Shown: positions 12,511-23,680, counted from the stretch's first letter. The stretch: DNA of 53,747 nt from Nemertoderma westbladi (GCA_032718475.1 JAUCBJ010006357.1:1-53747), one strand, 5' to 3'. Notes: generated by a model from the letters alone, not told the origin. Program-made: numbers and translations.

Positions 12511-13034
12511 TTATTGACAAGAAAACCTGAACACATTTATACGAATTGTTACGATATATGGCGTTGTGTACTAAAAAACCCATCATACAGTATAGAGTAA
12601 TTAGATAAAGTTATATTGATGTACAGCTTTCGTTTGATAGGGAAAATAAAATACACGAGTTTATTATATTCAACTGATTTGTACAGTATGTAGCCTTACG
12701 TATGTAATTTTTATAATAAAACCTTAGCATATTAATTTACGGTGGCAAACTTTTACAAAACATTAATACGAATTTGCCGTTTATTGATAATAATTGAACC
12801 TAATGTGTATTTGTATTAATTCAATTCGTATGTCCCTATAAACTAATGTTATACTAAATTAACGCTAAAATGTAATATACCTATAAATAGGCACATTCCC
12901 AGAAGATATCTATATATATTCCAAATATATTTTCGATATTTCCAGTACCGCTATACTGTTTTTAAACTGTAAAATATACTGTCAGACTGTACTGTTGCAG
13001 TGCATACTGTTGGACCGTCTGACTGTACTGCGGG

Positions 13035-14644
13035 ATGACGTGCTCCCGGGTTCATTGTACACATATTGAAAACGATGCACTCACGTACATATGGTCGGCC
13101 CATGTTAAGGGGTATAGGAAAGATACTATTGTAGCTATAATTCAGCCATGGCATAAGTTCACTGATGCAATGCTGAAGGAGGCAAAACATCTGCTAGGTT
13201 TGATTCCGAGCTCTGATAGGGGAAAGTCGAAGCAGAGCTTTTCTAAATCAGGTCAGGCTGGTGAGATGCTATGAAAGAATTTGATTAACGATATGATAGA
13301 GATTTTTGAGTATCCTGGTTATGATGATGGTCGGCGTACATATGATAGCAATACAGACGGAAGCGGTGATGGTAGTACAGCCAGTAGGCATATCTCGTCC
13401 TCGTCTGCAATCAGCCCTCGGTTCATTCCGAAGGATGTGTCATTGTTTCCGGCATTCTTGCCTGTGGAGGCAGATCTGGCATTGCTGCTCAAATTAGTTA
13501 GTGGGCTGCAAGATAGAGTTGCGGTTTTAGAAGATAGGCCTATTGCCACCGCTCTCCCTAAATGCGGAGGGGATGTGGGGTCCGCGACGGTTGTCGGGGC
13601 TGATAGATCTGACAGAAGTGTTCCTCCAGCAGATACGGGGACGGGGAATGTACCCCGATTGTATTCGGGGTGCGGAGCGGATGATGACGTTGTGTTTGCT
13701 GGTTCGGGTTCGGGGCGAGCAGCTCCTCATGGTAGCGGGGGTCCAGCTCAGCCTCATACGACTGGGCCTCCTGTTGGCAGCGAACTGTCCGACCCCGCTT
13801 CCAGGTCGTTTATTGGGGCGCTTAATCCCAGGGAAAGTAACCCAGCGGAAAGAGACTGGTTCAGAGTTGGGCCAGATGGGTGGCATCGAGAGTCCCCACC
13901 TCGAGGCCTGCGCACCATTCAGCCTGGCAGTCGTGCTGGACGATGGGATGCGAATGGGACTGGTAGCAGTGTTGGTAGGTCTGGGGCTGGATGGAATACA
14001 GACAGGGATACTGGACAGCGTTTTATTCAAGGAACGGTGGGTAGTAAGGCTTTCGCTACGGTACGGCCTCCATCCAAACTATATTTCTAACTGGATGTGG
14101 CCCAAAGGTTGACTCTGATACAATCAAGCAGCACATAAAGGATGCTCTAGGTATCGTCATTGGCTGCGAGCGGATCTCCCATCGTGATTCGAGAACCGCT
14201 TCGTTCCGGATTTCCTGCAGGGGCGACGAGGAGTCCAGTCTCCTGGATGCGAATCTGTGGCCGCAGTTCGCTCGAATTAGGGAGTTTGTTCCTAGTAGGC
14301 TGATGTTTAATGGGAGTTCCGGCCAACGGCGTACAACAAGAAACGCACCGGCAAGATGGGACGGATCGGGAATGCGGCCGGGAGCCCGAACGGATCACAG
14401 CACTGAGTTGGAGTCGATCGCAAATGGAAGGGAACCCGAGTCAACTGGAAGAGAGGATCTGAGTCAACTGGATTCTGACGTAACTGTATCTTCACAGGGA
14501 TTCAGTGTGAGTGCACAAGGAGCTGACGGGACTGTTCAGGGATGCGATTTGAGTTCCCCTCGAACTGATGAGGTTTCCAGCAATTGCTCTGAGCGGGAAA
14601 GTAATAACCCATATGGGCTACTGTCAGAGAGTGAAGCCACTTAA
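13035..14644 (+). pseudogene. LINE-A ORF1 relic
   Basis: The first part (13035-13274) encodes a short charged segment. The same frame continues after one in-frame TGA at 13272 into 13281-14090, a Gly/Ser/Pro-rich region. A frameshift near 14080-14090 leads into the frame used to 14644. The C-terminal part contains TGCGPKVDSDTIKQHI and a run ending SLLDANLWPQFARIREF, a pattern I associate with the nucleic-acid-binding C-terminus of LINE ORF1 proteins. Its usual role would be binding element RNA. GC content is higher than the flanks. One stop and at least one frameshift make it non-functional. Assignment to ORF1 rests mainly on its position before the endonuclease. Confidence 0.6.
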
Positions 14645-14750
14645 TTAGTATCTGTATGTGCAAATGTGTTAATATGTATATCTGTTGTTTATTTTATATT
14701 TTTTACTGTGTTTTTTTAGCAGATATTTTTATACTTTTTAAAAATCATAA

Positions 14751-16878
14751 ATGCGACTACAACTAAGAATCTTGATAATCTCATATAATTGCAAGAATGT
14801 ACATAGTCCGTCGGGGCTAAATGATGTAGGAGATTATTGTCTTCCGGGGTTTGCAACATCCTTTTATTGCAAGAGACGTGGCTTCCGAAACAAGAGCTAG
14901 GATTTATAAATGAAATTCATAATGATTTTATTGGCAGAGGGGTATCACCCGTTGACCTTTCTGCCGGTCCACTAAGAGGCCGTCCCTATGGGGGGCTTGC
15001 AGTGTTGTGGAACAACTCGCTAGCTTCTATAGTGGAACCGGTTTCTTTGGTACAGATGAGTGCAGAATCATGGGTTTAAAGGTAAATTTAAAGAATAACG
15101 AGGAAATGCTTATTGTAAATGTATATATGCCTTTTCAATGTACAGATAATGAACCTGAATTTACTGAGTGCTTGGGTAAATTGCAATATATACTGGAAAC
15201 TCAATCATATTTGTGTTTATCAGTTGTAGGAGATTTTAACTCTAAGCCTGGAACTCAATTTTATAGTGATTTATTTGATTGGTGTGTTTCTAATTCATTA
15301 GTTATTGCTGATACACTTACATTATCTAGCGACACTTATACATTTGTAAGTGAAGCTCATTCTACGACATCGTGGCTTGATCACATTGTGTGTACAGGTC
15401 CGTTATTGAAGATGTCAAAGGAAATTAAGGTGCTTTTTTATTACTCTATATATGACCACCTACCGGTATTTTGGGAAGTTGATGTGGAAGTTGTAACCAA
15501 TGTACAAACTTCAGGTTATAATGATGATTGTTATGTTCTAATAACTGTGATAAAAGCAGTAAATTTGAGTGGTGTCATACCACTCAGGATAATATATTTT
15601 TATATGCGGATACGTGCAGTAAGATGTTGGGTGATCTCGATATCAATAGTGATTTTATTAATTGTAGGGATGTAAACTGTGGTATGCACCGTACCCAGAT
15701 AAGTAACCTATATAGTAAACTTACTGATATTCTTATTAACTCTGATGAGGCACATATTAAGAAATTGCCTAATAAGTGTGATAAAAAATGGTCTCACATT
15801 CCAGGGTGGAATGATTTTGTGTGAGATAAGCATGATGATGCCAGTAGTTAAGTCATGGCGTGAGTGTGGCTCGCCACGTCAAGGTCAGTAGATTACATGC
15901 GCTCCAGAGCTGCTTTTAAGAGGGCTGTTAGACATTGCAAAAAAAGATGAACAGAAAATACGTAATGATAAAATGGCAGATGCATTGTTGTCAGATAAGA
16001 GTTCTAAGGATTTTTGGGACCAGGCTAGGACATGTAATGCAATACATGTACATTAGGTGGGCGGGGCATAAATCTGGTAAATTTTTGGTTACAAATGGTA
16101 TGAAACAGGGTGGGGTCCTTTCCCCGATTCTATTCAATGTATATATGGACGGTTTAAGTAGGGCACTTAATGAGACTGGGGTAGGGTGTCTAATAGGGGG
16201 TACAAGGGTGAATCATTTAGGATATGCCGCAACTTGTGTCTTTTATCGAATAGTTTATTTGGGTTACAACGATTAATTAACGTAGCTGAACGATTTGCAT
16301 TTTTTAATTCTATATTATTTAATATGAAGAAAACAAAATGTTTATATTTCGTTCCCAGGAGCTCAGGTCATTGTATTTTTGGTGATGTATATCTATATGG
16401 TATTAAAATTGATGTAGTTGAAAAATTCAATTATTTAGGGCATATAATTCATAGCAGTGCAGATGATGATTTTGACATAAAAAGGCAAACACAGTGCCTG
16501 TACGCCAGAGGTAATCTATTAGCTAGGAAATTTGGTGCTTGTAGTAATAAAGTAAAGCTAACACTGTTTAGAGCATTCTGTTCAACAGTTTATTGTAATG
16601 CTTTATGGGCTAAACGAAATTATTCAGGAATTGTGCATAATAAACTCAGAGTAGCGTATAACAATTGTTTTAGGTTACTTTTTCATATTCCGAGAGTAAC
16701 AAACGGTGAACCAACTAGTATTAGCAGCGCATTCGGGCAATTTAATGTTAAAATGATGATGCATATTAGATACATGTCAATTGTAATTCTATTTAAAAGA
16801 GTTGATAAGACTGATAACAAAATATTGAGTACAATTACTAATGTATGCCGTCTGGACAGTACATCCAGAATAAGGTAA
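14751..16878 (+). pseudogene. LINE-A ORF2 relic: endonuclease and reverse transcriptase
   Basis: The N-terminus reads ISYNCKNV. After a frameshift comes LLLQETWLPKQEL (catalytic Glu region of an AP-type endonuclease) and GRPYGGLAVLW. Another frameshift leads to VVGDFNSKPG, SWLDHIVC and YDHLPV, which are the remaining endonuclease motifs. After a further shift, a linker ends HIPGWNDF. The RT palm starts abruptly near 16050 with KQGGVLSPILFNVYMD; fingers and the first palm motif are missing compared with copy 2 (31245-31650), so an internal deletion is likely near 15990-16050. The YADD box is broken (LGYAAT). The thumb region (16325-16878) is intact in one frame. Its role would have been target-primed reverse transcription; this copy cannot do it. 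Confidence 0.85.
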
Positions 16879-17043
16879 ATGTGTGACCCTAAGACTTGGG
16901 TTTAAGTTGTAATTTTGTATCATTTTTGGTAACGTTGTTAGCCTGACTGTGTATATTCTGTTTGTTTGTATATATGTATTAGTACAGTATTTTTATGGGC
17001 CAACTGGGCCTGAAATAAAGCCAATAATAATAATAATAATAAA

Positions 17044-18638
17044 ATGTGCTTTAATAATCGCGAAATTAATGTTATGGAAACAGACCTATAAGCCCACCAA
17101 GACAGATTTATTACCATATATATGGTATTGATTTGAGATCCCGGGAGGCACAGGGCCATAATCTGGCTCTCTCATTGGTTTAGCTATTTAGGTTGGTTTA
17201 ACGGTAGTAGGATTTGTTGGACCAATGATATAGACATTGCGTCATACCTATTTTTTGTTCACTTATTCACTTCTTGATCTTCGTTAATGTTCGCTTAATG
17301 ATTAATGATTCTCACAGTTTTTGTCGTTGAAAAATTGTTAATTCTGCTACTTTTGTTAATTGCAAATGCTGATTTCTGCTGTTATGTTTGCTTGATTGAT
17401 AACTTTAAACAATGATTACTGCTTAGACTGACTCTTGATTTCGTTAATCTTTGCGATGTAGCAAATCCTTATAAAGATTTTCCTTTCAACTGTCAGACTG
17501 TTTGTAAACGCATGTGCCAATACGGTAATTGTTCGCTTTAGCATGTCGGGCTAAGGGTACATGTAGGTGTAGCGGGCGCACTGTGGAAGCGACGGAAGGA
17601 GGAGTGGAGGATCCAATGTGGGGCAACGCTGGCGGAGGGCCAGTAGTTGCGGTCGGGCTAATCAGTTAGGGGACCGGGGACCAGTGGTCATTACAGCATT
17701 TGGGGGCTGACGATCCAGATTTTGTCTCAGCCTTGCAGTACTACGGTAGCTTAGAGGGTCTAGCTAGGAAGGCCGCATGTAGCTTGGGTGGTCTTAACCC
17801 TTTACACTAGCGCCATCACTAGCACTGTCGATAGCGCTACCAGCTCTGCCACTAACGCTATTTTATGTTGTGTTGTTTAAGGAGAGCCTGATGCTTGATT
17901 GTAATGTTTAGATAGGCACTATTTCTCTTGATTGTTTTCTATTTCTAAGCTTATGCTTATTAATTGCTGTTAGGTCAAAATAATACAGTAATTAGGTTGT
18001 TGCTATTATAACTCAGTAACATAATATATTAGTAATACGTATTCTGGAATACTTAGTAATTAGTACGCAACTCTGTATTTTTTGAGACACTGTAATTTAT
18101 TTAGGATTTAGAACAAAAATTTAAGAACTTGTAAGCTGCATAGCGGAGAATAGTTGGGTAAATTACGCTTAGAAATACCTTAGAATATTCGATGCTAGGC
18201 GGTTATTTGAAAATAGCGGGTCAGCAGGCTGACAGCGGCAGTGAAAGTGGCGCAGTAGTAAATTCGTAAGACCTAGCGTAAGTCCAGCGTAAGACCTAAG
18301 TTTTCGACATTAGGGCGAATTAATATTAAATCCTGTTACACATATAAATATTCTCACATTTGACATTGTTCCACCTAGCAAACTGCCTGTATTTCTCTGT
18401 GGGAAGTGAACGCTGAGTGTTAAACCATCCACACTCATATTAAGTAGCTTAGGAAGCCAGTTCAGATTTATTGCTTTGGTTATTGCTGTGTGGCTTATAA
18501 ATTCGAACAGTTAGCTCTCTGTTGAGATTTTCGACAGAGAAAGGAGCGTGTGATTGACAGAGCCGTACATAGTTTGCAATAGTGAATGGTCGCGTCCATA
18601 TAGTCCAACAGTAAAAGGTTTTGTTTGCTGTATCATTC
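17044..18638 (+). other. Possible LTR-B 5' LTR and leader relic
   Basis: No open frame. At about 17699 TTTGGGGGCTGACGATCCAG follows CATTACAGCA; the TGGGGGCT core is what a primer-binding site complementary to a tRNA-Pro 3' end looks like. A GC-rich block (17560-17830) surrounds it. The right edge (18639-18653) is the target duplication of LINE-A copy 2, and the sequence resumes at 33943. I infer that this is the 5' part of the LTR element whose gag relic is at 34924-36320. I found no second LTR, so this is tentative. Confidence 0.35.
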
Positions 18639-18665
18639 AACAGTAAAGGGTTTTGTATTATTTAC

Positions 18666-19375
18666 TGTGGCGGCTTAGGTATTTTATGGAAACAATCACT
18701 GACACATCGTGTGGAAGTTGTGAGATTTGGTGAGGACGAAAATCGAATTTTTGGCATTTAAGTATTATTAAACGGTGGAGAGATTCTTTTAATTTTGAAT
18801 GTATACATGCCTTATCAATCTAGAGATAATGCAGAGTTGTAAACAGAATTCCTTGGAAAGATGCAATGTATTCTAGAAACGTATCCATATTCTTTTGTTT
18901 GCATACAAGGTGATTTTATCGCTAATCCCAATGGGGGATTATTTTACTGTGAACTCAATGATTGGTGCACGTCTTTGGGTTTATGTATTAGTGATGTCAC
19001 AAGGTTGCCAAATGACACGTTTACCTTTGTAAGCGAGGCTCACTCCACTTCGTGGCTGGATCACTGTGTCTGTTCCAAAGCTCTTGAAGATAAAATTAGT
19101 CAATTTGAGGTTCTTTATGATTTTTCAGTGAAAGATCATATACCTCTCTTTACACAGTTGTTACTTGGCACCAGTGATTGTAGTGAATCGGAATCGTCTG
19201 AAAGTCCTACTGGTAGCGTTAATGTTAATGTTAATAATTATTATAAATTTAATTGGGATGGTGCAAAGTCCGAATACTTACAATCATATGCAAATGAGTG
19301 TAGTAGATTAGTAGGTAATTTACGGTTTGAAGACTCATTCTATAATTGTTTGGATACAAAATGTACGGTGCATAA
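18666..19375 (+). pseudogene. LINE-A copy 2 endonuclease relic
   Basis: It starts within the endonuclease at GGLGILWKQSL, aligned with GGLAVLWNNSL of copy 1, so the element is 5'-truncated here. After a stop it continues through ILNVYMPYQ and GDFIANPNGG (copy 1 has GDFNSKPG; the Asn of the GDFN motif is replaced), then FTFVSEAHSTSWLDHCVC and KDHIPLF. It runs into a linker ending NCLDTKCTVHN, where LTR-A is inserted after the CATAA target site. The frame resumes with VQIDNL at 30432. Confidence 0.8.
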
Positions 19376-19955
19376 TGTGACGGGATCCGAGAATCCCGAT
19401 TTATCCGGTTTTTGGTTATCTCGTCTACGCGTCCCTGCCGTGTGTGTGAAAAGAGTTCTGATGTTATTGAGTTGCTCTCTGTTGTTGGGTCGTATGCAGA
19501 GATATATATATAAGATAAAGTATAAGCACAGTGATTGTAATAACTGAATGGATGAGTACCGGTAGGATGGTTGAATGATGGAGGCAGTGGACGGTGACAA
19601 GAGTTACCGTTCCGCCCTAACTGAACTGACTAACTGAGTGAATAAATGACACAGTAACTGACAATATATTGCACTGGTTGGCCGTATTACATTACTCAGT
19701 GGATGCCTGCCCCCCATTGGCTAATAACTCACTTCTCGCCTCCCATCTCTCTGGGAGTGTTTCCCCCCCCCCCCCCGCTACTGTTATTCTCTCTCTCTTG
19801 GAGGTATAACCTCTGACCCCCTTTGTGTGTTCCTTTGGGGTTTGTCGTCCCCGCTTATTGGGGTGAAACGAGGTTGATTGGTAAGCAACCTCGTGCTCCC
19901 AATATTGCTTAAAGCTAACTTTGTGGGGTGGCTAGCGGAATTGAATTCGCTAACA
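19376..19955 (-). repeat. LTR-A 3' LTR
   Basis: 580 bp, matching 29853-30426 with about nine substitutions and a longer poly-C tract (19763-19776). The left flank CATAA (19371-19375) is the target duplication and interrupts the LINE-A endonuclease/linker frame. Confidence 0.92.
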
Positions 19956-19963
19956 CCCCCCCC
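19956..19963 (-). promoter_or_regulatory. LTR-A polypurine tract
   Basis: Eight consecutive G on the minus strand, directly upstream of the 3' LTR start TGTTAG. The position and composition fit the plus-strand DNA synthesis primer of LTR elements and fix the orientation of LTR-A. Confidence 0.75.
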
Positions 19964-20662
19964 ATGCTATCTTCCCGGTGAGAAGATAGCATCCACCTCT
20001 AGTGCGCTACAATTCCGCCGGATCCCGATCTACCATCGGGTGTGGGGTGGAATTATTTTCCTCGGAGCCGGCTTTCCAGGCCGCTCCCTATGGGTATGAT
20101 ATCGCTACCCCGTCTTGGTACAACTCTATCTATCTTGTACCAAGACACCTGGCGTCCCGTGTCGGGCCGATCGTGCGCTTCTCTCATACAACTTTTGTTT
20201 CCCCAACACTTTCACCACTAACTCCGCTCCACTTTCACCCTAACTCTTCCATACTCTTGGACCTCTTCGTCCCTCACTCTGCCTCTTGCTTCTCCCCCCC
20301 CCCCCCCCCACACTTGAATTGCACCCGCACTCTCTCCGCACTATTACTCAACCCCTATCTCACCCACTCACTCCTGACGAGTCTCACCCCCCTCCTGTGC
20401 CGTTGCACTCAAGAAGTGTGATGTCGTCCAATGTCTCATCTGTGATTCATAGTATCATAGTCTATTGCTCCCCAGTCCCAGTAGCTAATTGGAAAAGGTT
20501 ATATGACTATAGTTCTTACTTTGATTATATTTGTTTACTAAACTAATGATTGTTACGTACGTACATACTAATTACACTTTTCAATTATTTAAATTATTTG
20601 AATTTGTACTTAGGAATTCGCACGTCTCACATGGCGCCTTCCAGGCATGCCACATCGAAGTT
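19964..20662 (-). other. LTR-A 3' untranslated region
   Basis: Between the stop of the CCHC ORF and the polypurine tract. It is C-rich on the plus strand, with a 16-C tract at 20294-20309. Open frames on the plus strand are low-complexity Pro/Thr/Leu-rich and look like chance. Confidence 0.6.
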
Positions 20663-22192
20663 CTAGTTCGTTCCACCTGACTTTGGGAACCATCTCAACT
20701 CTTTCCCTCTGTCGTCCTCCTCCCTTGGTCGTTTCCTGGCCGCTGCCGCTCCTTTGACTGTATCTCCCTTCAGACCCCTGACCCTCGCCGTCACCTCTCT
20801 GCTAATCCCGGTCGTCGACTCCTTGGGTGCTGGTGTTATTAGCTCCCGGTATCGCTTCGCGGGTGGCCCCTCCGAGTGGCCCTGTTGTCTCCCCCTGGTG
20901 GCGTCCCATAGGATCACTTTCATCGCCCGCGGCACATGCTCCGCCAAGAAATCTCTGAACTCCCCTCTGTTCTGTGGCGTCCACCTGTCCAAATACCTCT
21001 GCGTATTTATCACCCCGCCATACAACGCCGCCGTCGCTACCTCCTGGTATGTAAACGGAAGTCTCCGTTTGATAACCTCCAAGTGGGCCTCCTGGTTGGT
21101 ATTAAAGAAGCCCCACCGGAACTCCTGGGCCTTCATACGTTGCCGAGTCATGGCCCCGACGTCGGCCCACTCCTCGAAGATTCTAAACTTATCTTCGTCG
21201 TCCATCCAGTCGCACTGGCGTCCGTAGTGCCCCCGGAAACTGCACATCGAACACCGGTTGTGCAACCGTGGACACGCCCCTATCCTGTGGCTCGACTCGC
21301 GGCAGTAGAGACAACTAGTCCCTTTCTGGAACCGGTACAAACAGCTCCTTTCCTGGTGGGTCTGTCTCCCACAGTAATCACAGCCGAGCACCAATGTATC
21401 CCGCCCCACGTCTTCTTTCGTCCCAAGCGATCTCCACGGTCTGTGGAGTCGCTGGTAAGCGAACTTCTGGACGTTAGCGTCCCTGTCCACGTCGATCTCC
21501 TCGCCCCTCCCGGGCATCGTCTCCCCGAATACTACCCGTGGCGCCGTTCCCGGTTGCTCGCCCAACCTGGTGGTGCGCCCCGCGAAATCCATCGCCGGCT
21601 CCTCATGCACCCAGGCCCACTTGCCGGGTCTATCCCAGAAGGCTCTCGCCCCACTGGCTGTCACCACCCTCCCGCCAACCCAGTCCGTGTCCGAGTGGCC
21701 GATCCTCACGATGGGCGGCATCTCTCCGAACTCGTTGTCATCCTCATCCTCCTCTGGGAGTGGCTCCAACTCCGGTATCCCGGTGGACCCGCTGTGTCCC
21801 TTTCCACCTTGGCTCTCGCCCGTAACTTTCCATCCTTCCAGCTCCCCTAACCTCCTTAGCGGCTGATCGCCCTCGGCGCCCGCTGGTATGGGCGTCGTCT
21901 GCAATCCCGATGTCGACTGTTTTGGTGATCCCACCGTCCACCCTAATTCTCGCCCTAGAGACTCCCCCGAACTCCCTGATGATGTCCAACGAAGTTCGTC
22001 TAAGGCCGCCTGTTCCTCGAAGCCGTAGCTCTGTGCTCTAGCTTCTTCCTCCCTTTCATCTGCCTCTCTCCTTTCCTGTCTAGCGATTTCTTCCAATCGC
22101 TTCGCTTCTCGTCTATCCGCCTCTAGCTGCTCCCATCTCTGATATGGCGTATCTACCTCCCCGTCTACTAGATGTCGGCAGTTATAGTACAC
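20663..22192 (-). CDS. LTR-A CCHC zinc-knuckle protein (3' ORF)
   Basis: 509 codons if read from the GTG at 22192, but the frame is open upstream as far as the TAA at 22268-22270, so this is probably the C-terminal part of a longer product. Residues about 15-60 are an Arg/Glu-rich helix. Residues 80-160 are low complexity. Three zinc knuckles follow with identical CX2CX4HX4C spacing: C271/C274/H279/C284, C294/C297/H302/C307 and C314/C317/H322/C327. A helical region and a basic, disordered tail (about 430-509) come after. Such knuckles bind single-stranded RNA or DNA; in retroelements they usually belong to Gag nucleocapsid, but here they lie at the 3' end after an exonuclease-like ORF. No retroelement enzyme motif is present. 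The family is not recognised beyond the knuckles. Confidence 0.75.
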   Translation of the reverse strand: MYYNCRHLVDGEVDTPYQRWEQLEADRREAKRLEEIARQERREADEREEEARAQSYGFEEQAALDELRWTSSGSSGESLGRELGWTVGSPKQSTSGLQTTPIPAGAEGDQPLRRLGELEGWKVTGESQGGKGHSGSTGIPELEPLPEEDEDDNEFGEMPPIVRIGHSDTDWVGGRVVTASGARAFWDRPGKWAWVHEEPAMDFAGRTTRLGEQPGTAPRVVFGETMPGRGEEIDVDRDANVQKFAYQRLHRPWRSLGTKEDVGRDTLVLGCDYCGRQTHQERSCLYRFQKGTSCLYCRESSHRIGACPRLHNRCSMCSFRGHYGRQCDWMDDEDKFRIFEEWADVGAMTRQRMKAQEFRWGFFNTNQEAHLEVIKRRLPFTYQEVATAALYGGVINTQRYLDRWTPQNRGEFRDFLAEHVPRAMKVILWDATRGRQQGHSEGPPAKRYRELITPAPKESTTGISREVTARVRGLKGDTVKGAAAARKRPREEDDRGKELRWFPKSGGTN

Positions 22193-22267
22193 CGACTCGC
22201 CCTTCAGCCCCGGGTGGTCTACCAGACCCTCGAAAGCCGTCTTGAAGGCTCTTCTGTAGCTTAGGGG

Positions 22268-23230
22268 TTATCCCGATAATAGGAATGCCGTTGGTTCCCT
22301 CTCGATAACCACGGTCATGAATAGGTTAAGCAAACCCATCATTATCCAGTCCTCCTGTAGGATATATCGCTTCTGATATACCTTTATCGCTACTCTCCGG
22401 AATTGATACACCTCTTGTTTCCCTGGCCTCGCTCCCCACTTCAGCGAGTTCGCCAACTCCGCTCTGTACTCCTCTCTGAACTTACTCCAGTCCATAGGTT
22501 TGTGACACACGAGCCCCATTAGCTGGCCCATCACCACCGCTCCACAATGGCCTGAGTTCTCCACTAGTCCCAGCCCGTCTGGTGCTGTCATAGCCATGTC
22601 GACCGTCTGCGTATCCAGAAGGTTGGGGGTGTCCGGGCCAATGATTCTCTCCGCATCGTCACGAATCGCCGATCCCACTTTCGTCGTCGACTTCTCTCTT
22701 ACTAGGGTTTGCACCGCCTTCGGCAACCGGTTCAACTTCGGCCCGTCCTTCTTTCCATACGTCCCTAGGTCGAATAGGAATATATCCCCATTTGGCGCGG
22801 CCAAATGTAGGAGTATGGTTCTGGCTGACCCCGCCGATCCTCTCCTCGAACCCTCCTCGTCTTCCACGGTCCCATCATCGTCTAGGACCATGTATCCTCC
22901 TCGGCTGACGGACTCTACGAACCTCTTCCAATCCTTTCTCGGTGGCTCTCTTGCGTACTTCGGAATCCCGAACTTCGCTTCGTCTCCTTTCACCACGTAG
23001 TGGAAATGCTCGAAGATCGCATTGTCCAGCGACGGCGTCCCGTAGGTCCCAACCAGCCGCTGTTCGTGCACCTCCCTGAAATGGTCTTGTAGCGCTCGTG
23101 CTTTGTGGCCTCTCTCTAACCGCTCGTAGTATCCCCTCGTCTTCTCTTCCGGATGCCTCTCGGTGAAATCCACCAGTATCGCCTTTCCTCCTAACTCCGC
23201 CTTTCCCTTTTGGACAAGCTTCCCTGCCAT
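22268..23230 (-). CDS. LTR-A DEDD 3'-5' exonuclease-like protein
   Basis: 320 codons from an ATG preceded in frame by TGA. Residues 110-285 resemble the RNase D/WRN/EXD group of DEDD exonucleases: acidic cluster D117-D119 or D124-E126 (motif I, ambiguous), strand TILLHLAAP (138-146) and IFLFDL, then KVGSAIRDD with D192 at the usual spacing (motif II), NLLDTQ with D206 (motif III), and WGARPGKQEVYQFRR (265-279). The last segment matches the WxxRPLxxxQxxYAAxD region; Y275 is kept but the final Asp position (279) is Arg by my alignment, so the enzyme may be inactive or RNA-binding only. Residues 1-105 are not recognised. It ends at a lone TAA and the same frame continues into the CCHC ORF. Such a domain is not a standard part of BEL/Pao elements. 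The call rests on motif reading only. Confidence 0.6.
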   Translation of the reverse strand: MAGKLVQKGKAELGGKAILVDFTERHPEEKTRGYYERLERGHKARALQDHFREVHEQRLVGTYGTPSLDNAIFEHFHYVVKGDEAKFGIPKYAREPPRKDWKRFVESVSRGGYMVLDDDGTVEDEEGSRRGSAGSARTILLHLAAPNGDIFLFDLGTYGKKDGPKLNRLPKAVQTLVREKSTTKVGSAIRDDAERIIGPDTPNLLDTQTVDMAMTAPDGLGLVENSGHCGAVVMGQLMGLVCHKPMDWSKFREEYRAELANSLKWGARPGKQEVYQFRRVAIKVYQKRYILQEDWIMMGLLNLFMTVVIEREPTAFLLSG

Positions 23231-23680
23231 CTCGAACTCTCCTCAATCGCTCACCTGTAAGGTGGTGCCTTGCCAAGGCGCAGTACAGATGAGTGATAAA
23301 GTTAGGATGGTCTGTACAGTTCGACAATGGCCTATTTCTTACTTAACTTCGAGTTTTCGCCTAATTTTCCCTACTTAATTTCTAAAACTGCTAAATTGTA
23401 CCCTAAATTGTAATTTTGTCCGTTACTTTAATTATGTTCCAGAATATTTTTCCTACTGTTACCATAATTTGTCTAATTTTCTAATTCTATTTTATTTTTA
23501 ATATTTAATCAAACCCTGTTACTGTGCTACTACTTCTGCCAGTGGATTATTCTACTTTATAATCCACATTCTGGCCTACTCTGTGGGCTTGTGCAGTAAA
23601 ACAGTATACGTCGCGTGGCCTACACGATTTATCCAGCTGTACTCACATGCCCCCCTCTCGCTACTCACTACTACACTACT
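23231..23680 (-). other. LTR-A spacer between tandem array and exonuclease ORF
   Basis: AT-rich, with no open frame of note. In sense direction CAGGTGAGC lies about 20 bp before the exonuclease ATG and resembles a splice donor, but I see no partner site that would make sense of it. Confidence 0.4.

Larger units (their letters stand above)
13035..17043 (+). mobile_element. LINE-A copy 1: decayed non-LTR retrotransposon
   Basis: In order: a two-part ORF1 relic, an AP-like endonuclease, a reverse transcriptase with part of the palm missing, a short 3' UTR, and a terminal (AAT)n microsatellite tail at about 17023-17041 preceded by AATAAAG. A microsatellite rather than poly-A tail, with an EN-RT layout and no RNase H seen, points to a CR1/L2/Rex1-like clade of the Jockey group, but the clade is not settled. 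It has several frameshifts and stops and is immobile. The 5' end may lie somewhat upstream of 13035. A second copy of the family starts at 18654. Confidence 0.85.

Noticed and set aside
13319-14112. Antisense and alternative frames over the LINE-A ORF1 region (up to 189 codons)
   Set aside because: Shadows of a GC-rich coding relic; the chosen frame continues across a single in-frame stop and a single frameshift to recognisable sequence.
15007-15675. LINE-A as an active element
   Set aside because: Both copies have several frameshifts, stops and altered RT catalytic boxes (YAAT and YADE).
19878-20546. Plus-strand open frames in the LTR-A 3' region
   Set aside because: Pro/Thr/Leu low complexity from C-rich DNA, overlapping the LTR and polypurine tract; the element reads on the minus strand.
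20754-21866. Plus-strand frames opposite the CCHC ORF
   Set aside because: The minus-strand frame has three perfectly spaced zinc knuckles; the plus-strand products are composition artefacts.
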